Below are positions 6,001 through 8,904 of a DNA stretch of 8,904 nt, in pieces. The position numbers were made by a program, and so were the translations under genes. The stretch's first letter is position 1; each line of letters starts with the position of its first letter. The notes under the pieces were generated by a model. That model saw only the letters and a list, made by a program, of their open reading frames with translations, had not been told where the DNA came from and made no database searches. This stretch comes from Clostridia bacterium. Lineage in GTDB: Bacteria; Bacillota; Clostridia; Christensenellales; DTU072. The stretch is taken from positions 1 to 8,904 of the forward strand of contig JAQVME010000042.1 in NCBI GenBank assembly GCA_028703745.1. The letters are read 5' to 3'.

Positions 6001-8904
6001 TCGGCGCCTACTATTATGTAATATCCCGCGAGGGCAGAGATGATTATTGCGATATAACTGACCTGTCCGGCAGCTACACAATCGTACCGGCGGAGGTTTT
6101 GGTAGAAACGTCCGGCTCGACAACCGTATCCAAGGTGTTTGACGGCTATTCGGATTATGAAGGCGCCTTCGAGGAGGGCACATACTACCTGATCAGCGGA
6201 ATATTTGATGACGCAACGATAAGCATCATCAGCATCACCTTCAACAGCATTCATACCGATGCGCTGTATGTCACCGTGGAAATTTCTATTAGCGATACCC
6301 ACAACTATACCGTAAATGACAGCTTTGACTGCTACGCGGTGATAACGCCGCTGGATATTGATATCAGCTGGGATATGCCGGCGTCTTACGTTTATACCGG
6401 CGAGGATCAGGGCGCAAGCGTGCAGCCTTCCTACTATGATGTATACGGGCAAAAGATTGAGCTTGACGTAGCCTTCAGCGGTCAAGACCCGGTATTCAAG
6501 ACGGCGGGTACATATACCGCAACGGCATTGACAGGCGACGACGATTATGCTTTCGCTTATACCACCGCGGAACTAACCATTGAGCAAGCGGAGGTGACAG
6601 TTTCTCCGGCAGTCGGCGCTTACTTGAGCAAGGTATTCGATGATGACAGCTATTTTTACGATACCATAGATCAAGATATACACTATATCGTTGAAGGCAT
6701 AGTCGACGGTTCGACGGTCTCAATAACAGGTGCTGAATATGAAAGCATGAACGTTGGCGAGGCGTTGACGGTTGATGTCGATTATGAAATAATTGGCGGC
6801 GAGAATTATAGCTACACGGGCGCCTTTACGCTGCTTGGCGAAATAACCCCGCGTAATAGCATTGCGGAATGGAGTCTGTCCGTACCTTATACGTACAACG
6901 GTTCCGACCAAAGCGGGGAAGTATCCGCGCTGTTCTACGATTATTACGGGGATGCAGTACCGCTTGCCGTCACCTTTACGGGTAGGGATAGCGTATTTAA
7001 ATATGCGGGAACCTATCTCGCTACTGCCACAAATATAGACAGCAATTATAACGTAACGAACTATCTTAGCAACCTTGAAATGCAAAAGGCTGAGGTGAGC
7101 GTGTTGTCTGTCGGCGAAACAACTCTAACAAAAGTTTACGACGGTGATAACGTTTATTACGGCGACATCGTTCTAGACGAGCATTATACCGTAAGCGGGT
7201 TGGTGGACGACGCAAAAGTAACCATAGAAAGCGCATATTTTAATTCTTCCAAGGTTGCTTATGCAAACGAGGTTACCATATCGGTGGCAATAAGCGATAC
7301 CGACAACTATACTATCAACGACGGATTTGTATACGGCGCGTATATTTCACCTTTTTATGTGGACGCAGAATGGTTGCTTGAAGACAATTATGTCTATAAC
7401 GGCGCAGATCAAGCTTCAAGCGTAGGCGCAAGGTATACTGACATTGACGGAATGTATGCGCCGCTGTATATAGAGTTCAGCGGAGAGAGCACGCAGTTCA
7501 GTACCGCCGGCGAATATACTGCTACGGCGATAAACTACGACACCAACTACTACTTGACAAACGTTACGGCAGACCTTGTCATAGACAAGGCTGATGCCAT
7601 AATATTGGGCTCGATTCAGCAAGAACATACTTATGACGGTATTCAGAAAGATGTTGCGGTAGGTCTGAACCACACCGAAACGACCTTAACATTCGCTCCG
7701 GAGCAAGGGTATACCGATGCAGGCAACTACGAAATTACCGTGTCCGCCGCCGAAACCCACAACTATTTGCCGGAGACCTTAGTTGTTATCCTTATAATAT
7801 ATAAGGCAGACTACGAAGGTATTTCACACGACGAACTATACGGCGTGTACACTCCGGGTTTGACGCTCGCAGACATAACCATGAACGACGATTTTTACTG
7901 GACACAACCGGAAACGCTTATTTATGCCGGGGAGACACAAAGTTTTGGCGCTTACTACAACGCGGATTTTGATAATTATGAAAGCTACGAGCTTTTGATT
8001 ACGGTCAGCATAGAAAAAGCCGCGCCGGTCATTACGAATATGCCTGTTGCTTCAAGCTTTATTGCAGGCAGGGAATTGTCAAACAGCGCCCTCAGTGGCG
8101 GAACCGCCGATATCCCCGGCGCCTTCTCTTGGAGAGACGGTTCGGAAATTATCTCTACGGCAGGTCTTAACACAAGAGAGGCGGCCTTTACACCCGAAGA
8201 CACCGACAACTATTATTCGGCGATCTTCAACGTAGACGTCGTCACGCACTTTTTAAGAATAACCTTCGCTTCATACGAGCATGAGAGTGTGTTCGAGGTG
8301 ACCTACAACGCAGAAATAGCCGTCCTCGACTTCCCCCAACCCGCCCAAAAAACGGGATATGACGTGGCATGGGAAATCCAAGAGGATATTGTGAATATCG
8401 TTGAGGATGCTACGGTGAACGCCGTATATACGCTGCTCAACCCCGAGGTAGAAATTACGGGATACACCCAGCCTGTGACTTACGGCACCGTCGTAACGCT
8501 TATGGCGGAACCGTGGCACGCCCTTTCAAGCGCGGCGATGTCCTACGAATGGTACTATGGCGAAGAGCCGGGAATAATTACAACGTCGAACTTTGTCATC
8601 CTTACGCAGGTTGCCGAAAGCGGCAGCTATAAAGTAATAATCACGGCAGACGACGGCGAGCAGCAAAAAACCGTCGAAGCCATGGTCGAGGTTGTCATAA
8701 ACAGGGCGTCTGCTCTCATCACGGCGGAGCCGGTGCAGGAGCACACCTATAACGGAGAGCCGAAGGAAATCGTGGCGGAGCTTAATCATTCGGAAACGGA
8801 GCTGATATATGCGCCGGCGCAGGGATATACCGAGGCAAACGAGGAAGGATACCTTATCACCGTCAGCGCCGCTGAAACGGACAACTATCTTGCGACACAA
8901 GAAG
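1..8904 (+). CDS. Giant modular surface protein, internal fragment (both ends outside window)
   Basis: One frame stays open for 2967 complete codons, with first full codon at base 3 and last at 8901-8903. Bases 1-2 and 8904 belong to codons that run off the window. The translation is rich in Asp, Gly, Thr, Tyr and Ile and poor in Cys (16 counted). It is built from recognisable extracellular modules: beta-helix coils, Flg_new repeats, GLUG-type solenoids, a BspA-type LRR domain and a chain of YDG/MBG Ig-like domains. No signal peptide, transmembrane helix, LPXTG motif, SLH domain or catalytic motif is seen; the ends that would carry secretion and anchoring signals are missing. Families with this make-up are secreted or surface-attached, and BspA-type proteins are known adhesins, so a role in adhesion or cell-cell contact is inferred. 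The full protein must exceed 3000 residues. Coding status is near certain; function is not. Confidence 0.96.
3..398 (+). repeat. Parallel beta-helix coils with GNTA/GGG motifs (PMP-like)
   Basis: Four coils carry the motif I-S/N-G/N-N-T/S-A, with the Ile codon at 57, 135, 216 and 300, a period of 26-28 residues. Each is followed by a Gly-Gly-Gly turn at 81, 162, 252 and 339 and a short beta strand. Alternating GNTA and GGG turns are characteristic of right-handed parallel beta-helix repeats of the kind found in chlamydial polymorphic membrane proteins and many clostridial surface proteins. The first coil starts close to the window edge, so the helix probably extends upstream. The role is structural, giving a long rigid rod. 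No pectate-lyase active-site residues could be identified, so an enzyme is unlikely. Confidence 0.8.
399..620 (+). other. C-terminal end of the first beta-helix (cap-like segment)
   Basis: After the last GGG coil the sequence turns into regular short beta strands with no GNTA motif (residues about 133-206), including a run of Ile/Leu/Tyr strands, then a V-S-V-D-A-G-L-S-F-like stretch, and ends directly at the first Flg_new repeat. The layout resembles the ends of the beta-helix cassettes near 2130-2345 and 2790-3000: strand, V/I-x-x-G, V-x-x-A/G, a short Phe-containing turn, then two strands leading into the next module. It is read as the terminal coils or cap of the helix. This rests on visual similarity only. 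Confidence 0.45.
621..842 (+). repeat. Listeria-Bacteroides repeat (Flg_new / InlB B-repeat), copy 1
   Basis: Residues 207-280 show the full Flg_new pattern. It opens with I-T-F-D, a central Y-x-x-E-G-E-x-F leads into F-L-G-W (Trp codon at 750), then come a loop with G-G-T-x-Y-G-D, an M-G-A-S-D-T-T-L-Y strand and the closing A-K-W (Trp at 837). The family is a small ubiquitin-like beta-grasp fold found in strings in internalin B and in many Firmicutes and Bacteroidetes surface proteins. Here it sits singly between the first beta-helix and the first GLUG-type solenoid, so it probably acts as a linker or spacer. The match is clear from the F-x-G-W and terminal A-K-W landmarks. Confidence 0.9.
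885..1709 (+). other. GLUG-type beta-solenoid module 1
   Basis: Residues 295-569 follow the plan of GLUG-containing solenoid modules: an opening F-D-G-G-D-G-S-A-E-T-P-Y-L-I (from 888), then A-S-Q-L-A-Y-L-A, a Y-K-L-T-A-D-I-D-L strand, I-A-I-G, F-D-G-D-G-Y-V-I (1122-1145), G-L-F-G, I-K-N-L-G-I and G-G-I-V-G. It closes with an N-Y-P-T-L motif near 1686-1700, the usual end of such modules. The role is probably structural or adhesive. It contains no Cys, unlike the second copy at 3231-4130. GLUG motifs also occur in secreted IgA-peptidase-type proteins, but no protease motif is present here. Confidence 0.82.
1710..2345 (+). other. Beta-helix cassette A
   Basis: Residues 570-781 are regular short beta strands with features of a pectate-lyase-like right-handed beta-helix. 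An early F-D-E-A-I-L-S-L-A segment begins at 1782, and a hydrophobic strand with V-E-S-G-A-T-L-T-L-R-N-I-D-I starts at 1944. A V-D-G-V-L-N-I-L-E-G-T coil and several further coils with Gly turns follow. A run of four tyrosines lies at 1917-1928. The V-x-x-G-A-x-L-T-L-x-x-x-x-I signature is common in beta-helix regions of clostridial surface proteins. Cassette B (2346-3002) has the same landmarks about 210 residues later. No catalytic residues were recognised. The exact family is uncertain; the fold assignment is moderately sure. Confidence 0.6.
2346..3002 (+). other. Beta-helix cassette B, diverged duplicate of cassette A
   Basis: Residues 782-1000 repeat the landmarks of the preceding cassette. 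An L-E-M-I-K-A-L-A-A-E-D segment starts at 2421, then a strand pair with a conserved Trp, then G-A-L-F-N-V-V-G-A-E-L-T-L (2553-2591). Successive coils follow and end in a V-N-N-T-I-N-I-K-I strand that leads into the second Flg_new repeat. Equivalent Ile codons at 1794 and 2430 lie 212 residues apart, so the two cassettes look like an old tandem duplication. DNA identity is low by eye. The likely role is a continuation of the rod. Cys occurs at the EDC, QMC and LSC positions, with no obvious pairing. Confidence 0.55.
3003..3230 (+). repeat. Listeria-Bacteroides repeat (Flg_new), copy 2
   Basis: Residues 1001-1076 open with Y-S-V-T-F-Y-D-K-E-G-G, continue with the usual long loop, then G-Y-E-F-E-G-W (Trp codon at 3141), and close with I-V-A-F-W (Trp at 3222). 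It lies between beta-helix cassette B and the second GLUG-type module, mirroring copy 1, which also precedes a GLUG-type module. The closing residue before Trp is Phe instead of the common Lys, a normal variation in the family. Confidence 0.87.
3231..4130 (+). other. GLUG-type beta-solenoid module 2 with NCY coils
   Basis: Residues 1077-1376 repeat the plan of module 1: an opening G-T-E-E-S-P-F-V-I, E-F-Q-H-L-A-N-M-S, a Y-Y-I-L-A-N-N-I strand, F-H-G-T-F-D-G-N-G-Y-V-I (FDGNGY at 3462-3479), then I-K-N-L-G-I-E-G. Four coils carry N/G-C-Y-x-x motifs with Cys codons at 3630, 3762, 3852 and 3915. The module closes with W-Y-Y-P-Q-I (from 4071), equivalent to the N-Y-P-T-L end of module 1. I-x-N-C-Y-N-x-G is the typical coil of GLUG-family solenoids. 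A short acidic duplication at 3711-3734 forms one loop. It is bounded by Flg_new copies 2 and 3. Confidence 0.83.
3711..3734 (+). repeat. 12-base tandem duplication encoding an acidic FDPD loop
   Basis: Two in-frame copies of tttgatcctgay lie head to tail and differ at one base. They encode F-D-P-D twice, within a D-P-F-D-P-D-F-D-P-D loop between two coils of GLUG-type module 2. It looks like a small slippage or duplication insertion that lengthens a surface loop. Clustered aspartates could bind a metal ion, but this is only inference. Confidence 0.75.
4131..4325 (+). repeat. Listeria-Bacteroides repeat (Flg_new), copy 3
   Basis: Residues 1377-1441 open with V-Y-T-I-E-I-D-F-Q-N-G, continue through Y-A-P-L-P-V-E-P to L-F-D-G-W (Trp codon at 4251), and end with L-Y-I-V-A-R-W (Trp at 4323). 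It is slightly short compared with copies 1 and 2, with the loss mainly in the loop after F-D-G-W. It joins GLUG-type module 2 to the leucine-rich repeat domain. Confidence 0.86.
4326..5063 (+). other. BspA-type leucine-rich repeat domain (LRR_5)
   Basis: Residues 1442-1687 contain BspA-type LRRs of the form I-P-x-x-I/V-T-x-I-x-x-Y-A-F followed by L-x-x-I/V-x-L/F. Y-A-F cores are at 4443, 4518 and 4761. Between repeats sits the typical D-G-V-L-Y-N-x-D-x-T-T-L-L-F-Y-P hairpin (from 4656), in which the protein steps out of the LRR pattern. The domain ends with V-I-E-L-P-S-Y-T-A-Y and a G-W-D-D-F segment, matching the usual last strand of BspA domains. About five to six repeats are present. BspA-family LRRs are known in oral and gut bacteria and trichomonads as binding modules for host proteins or other cells, so this is the best candidate for a ligand-binding region here. 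The ligand cannot be told. Confidence 0.85.
5064..5303 (+). repeat. Listeria-Bacteroides repeat (Flg_new), copy 4
   Basis: Residues 1688-1767 open with I-L-V-T-F-N-Y-Q-G-A. A longer polar loop rich in Thr, Arg and Glu follows, then F-L-A-W-N-T (Trp codon at 5220), A-S-D-G-T-G-D and the final Y-A-L-W (Trp at 5301). The Gly of the F-x-G-W landmark is Ala in this copy. The repeat follows the LRR domain, so the LRR domain is flanked by a Flg_new repeat on each side. Confidence 0.82.
5304..5822 (+). other. Beta-rich region, not assigned to a family
   Basis: Residues 1768-1940 form short predicted beta strands with Gly turns, such as I-N-I-V-D-K-A-V-S-L-V-G and V-Y-I-D-F-D-S-V. They suggest a short parallel beta-helix, because I-x-I-x-D-K-x-V-x-L-x-G is a common coil. 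The second half (residues about 1850-1940) is a Tyr- and Pro-rich stretch with L-C-W-N-V and does not match any module I know. The region separates the solenoid/LRR half of the protein from the Ig-like chain. It could be a small solenoid plus a linker; confidence in the fold is low. Confidence 0.35.
5823..6089 (+). other. MBG-like Ig-fold domain, first of the stalk
   Basis: Residues 1941-2029 begin with K-V-Y-I-T-D, then D-Y-T-Y-N-A, and after a long strand region P-K-Y-V-G-A-Y-Y-Y-V-I, ending with Y-T-I-V-P-A. The Y-x-Y-N-x start, the x-x-V-G-x-Y-x-V strand and the I-x-P-A exit match the pattern of MBG (mostly beta-glycan-adhesin-type) domains in surface proteins. The copy is divergent and contains two Cys, whereas later domains have almost none. 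It leads directly into the first YDG+MBG composite unit. Confidence 0.6.
6090..6587 (+). repeat. YDG+MBG composite unit 1 (166 residues)
   Basis: Residues 2030-2195. The YDG half begins A-E-V, reaches S-K-V-F-D-G (Lys codon at 6132) and then has Y-L-I-S-G-I-F-D-D-A and I-S-D-T-H-N-Y-T-V-N-D. The MBG half has Y-V-Y-T-G-E-D-Q (from 6387) and F-K-T-A-G-T-Y-T-A-T-A (from 6495), closing with L-T-I-E-Q. YDG and MBG are small Ig-like domains found as strings in bacterial surface proteins, where they act mainly as stalks. This unit has one codon fewer than the next two, lost between the YDG and MBG landmarks. The last Cys of the window is here, near 6330. Confidence 0.85.
6588..7088 (+). repeat. YDG+MBG composite unit 2 (167 residues)
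   Basis: Residues 2196-2362 hold the same landmarks at the same offsets as units 1 and 3. A-E-V opens it. L-S-K-V-F-D-D has its Lys codon at 6630, and Y-I-V-E-G-I-V-D-G-S and G-G-E-N-Y-S-Y follow. The MBG half has Y-T-Y-N-G-S-D-Q from 6888 and F-K-Y-A-G-T-Y-L-A-T-A from 6996, ending in L-E-M-Q-K. The Gly of the K-V-x-D-G motif is replaced by Asp. The S-D-T-x-N-Y motif of the other units is changed to G-G-E-N-Y, so this is the most diverged of the three. Confidence 0.86.
7089..7589 (+). repeat. YDG+MBG composite unit 3 (167 residues)
   Basis: Residues 2363-2529. A-E-V opens it; L-T-K-V-Y-D-G-D (Lys codon at 7131) is the best YDG signature of the three units. Y-T-V-S-G-L-V-D-D-A and I-S-D-T-D-N-Y-T-I-N-D follow. 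The MBG half has Y-V-Y-N-G-A-D-Q from 7389 and F-S-T-A-G-E-Y-T-A-T-A from 7497, ending V-I-D-K. In protein terms it is closer to unit 1 than to unit 2 in the YDG half, judging by the S-D-T-x-N-Y-T segment. It is followed at once by an MBG domain of a different subtype. Confidence 0.87.
7590..7805 (+). other. MBG domain, H-T-Y-D-G subtype, copy 1
   Basis: Residues 2530-2601: A-D-A-I-I-L at the start, Q-E-H-T-Y-D-G (from 7620), L-N-H-T-E-T, F-A-P-E-Q-G-Y-T-D-A-G-N-Y-E-I-T-V-S-A and E-T-H-N-Y-L, closing V-I-L-I-I-Y-K. The pattern of Y-D-G, then D-A-G-N-Y-x-I-T-V and a N-Y-x-x exit is typical of MBG domains. The domain recurs at 8706 as a clearly related copy. The role is structural, as part of the Ig-like stalk. 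Confidence 0.85.
7806..8018 (+). other. Ig-like stalk domain (TLAD/NY type)
   Basis: Residues 2602-2672 have G-V-Y-T-P-G-L-T-L-A-D-I, then F-Y-W-T-Q-P, A-G-E-T-Q-S-F-G-A-Y-Y-N, D-F-D-N-Y-E and an I-T-V-S-I-E-K exit. The order T-L-A-D-I, W, G-x-x-x-x-F-x-A-x-Y and D-x-x-N-Y is a recurring small beta domain that follows MBG domains in clostridial surface proteins. I know no certain family name for it. Confidence 0.6.
8019..8243 (+). other. Ig-like stalk domain (G-x-L-S-N / F-x-W type)
   Basis: Residues 2673-2747: A-A-P-V-I-T at the start, A-G-R-E-L-S-N-S-A-L-S-G-G-T-A, G-A-F-S-W-R-D, A-A-F-T-P-E-D-T-D-N-Y and a final F-N-V-D-V-V strand. The G-x-x-L-x-x-x-x-L-x-G-G, F-x-W and F-x-P-x-D-x-x-N-Y landmarks mark a common 70-75 residue Ig-like spacer, often found beside MBG domains. 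It is probably structural. Confidence 0.62.
8244..8438 (+). other. Degenerate Flg_new-like repeat
   Basis: Residues 2748-2812 open with L-R-I-T-F-A-S-Y and continue to K-T-G-Y-D-V-A-W (Trp codon at 8370), ending with V-N-A-V-Y-T-L. The order of an opening I-T-F strand, G-Y-x-x-x-W and a final A-x-Y strand mirrors the Flg_new pattern. The F-x-G-W core is changed to V-A-W and the last Trp is Tyr. It may be a diverged fifth copy or a related beta-grasp domain. Confidence 0.5.
8439..8705 (+). other. Ig-like domain (Y-x-W / S-G-x-Y-x-V type)
   Basis: Residues 2813-2901: P-E-V-E-I-T-G-Y-T-Q-P-V-T-Y-G at the start, M-S-Y-E-W-Y-Y-G as the central strand, I-L-T-Q-V-A-E-S-G-S-Y-K-V-I-I-T-A-D-D-G as the late strand, and V-E-V-V-I-N-R as exit. 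The Y-x-W and E-S-G-x-Y-x-V-x-V-T landmarks are the classic B/C and F strand signature of bacterial Ig-like repeats. There is no Cys pair, as is usual in bacterial versions. Confidence 0.72.
8706..8904 (+). other. MBG domain, H-T-Y-N-G subtype, copy 2 (cut by window end)
   Basis: Residues 2902-2967 repeat the 7590-7805 domain. Q-E-H-T-Y-N-G starts 30 bases into each domain (8736 here, 7620 there). Then come L-N-H-S-E-T, A-P-A-Q-G-Y-T-E-A, I-T-V-S-A-A-E-T and D-N-Y-L. A two-residue insertion, E-E, lies near the G-Y-x-I-T-V strand. The domain is incomplete, with perhaps 10 residues lying beyond the window. The two copies are 1116 bases apart. Confidence 0.84.

Noticed and set aside
5655..6485. 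276-codon open frame on the minus strand, the longest closed frame in the window
   Set aside because: It is antisense to the continuous + strand frame, which encodes recognisable MBG and YDG domains here. Its translation is rich in Arg, Cys and Tyr without any family pattern. It is a codon-bias shadow.
1..8904. Internal promoters, terminators, start sites or separate genes within the long frame
   Set aside because: In-frame ATG codons exist, but none has a convincing ribosome binding site at a module boundary. No stop codon interrupts the frame, so there is no reason to split it.
7590..8904. Cell-wall anchor (LPXTG) or SLH domains at the end
   Set aside because: No LPXTG-like motif, C-terminal membrane segment or SLH pattern is present in the window. 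The C-terminus lies further downstream.

Overview
The whole window lies inside one giant gene on the + strand. The frame whose codons start at positions 3, 6, 9 and so on has no stop from base 3 to base 8903, which is 2967 codons. Neither the start nor the stop codon of the gene is in the window. No intergenic DNA, RNA gene, mobile element, CRISPR array, promoter or terminator is visible. In this frame, residue n begins at nucleotide 3n. Every other open frame of any length, on either strand, overlaps this coding frame and is best read as a shadow.

The product is a very large, modular and probably extracellular surface protein made of repeated beta-rich modules. From the N-terminal side the order is: a parallel beta-helix with GNTA/GGG coils (3-620); a Listeria-Bacteroides (Flg_new) repeat (621-842); a first GLUG-type beta-solenoid (885-1709); two related beta-helix cassettes (1710-3002); a second Flg_new repeat (3003-3230); a second GLUG-type solenoid (3231-4130); a third Flg_new repeat (4131-4325); a BspA-type leucine-rich repeat domain (4326-5063); a fourth Flg_new repeat (5064-5303); and a beta-rich stretch I could not assign (5304-5822). 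After about 5823 the protein changes character into a chain of Ig-like MBG and YDG-type domains. This chain includes three tandem YDG+MBG composite units of 166, 167 and 167 residues (6090-7589), then MBG-like, Ig-like and degenerate Flg_new-like modules up to the window end, where a second copy of the 7590-7805 MBG module begins.

The layout suggests a solenoid and LRR part that could present binding surfaces, carried on or followed by a stalk of small Ig-like domains. No catalytic motif, signal peptide, membrane segment or cell-wall anchor is visible, so both the surface location and an adhesion role are inferences from the families present.

Mixtures of Flg_new, GLUG, BspA-LRR, MBG and YDG modules in proteins of thousands of residues are typical of uncultured gut-type Clostridia and other Firmicutes, and also occur in some spirochaetes and Bacteroidetes. 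Frequent ATA and AGA codons and moderate GC fit a clostridial origin. The taxon is a low-confidence inference, because no housekeeping gene is present.
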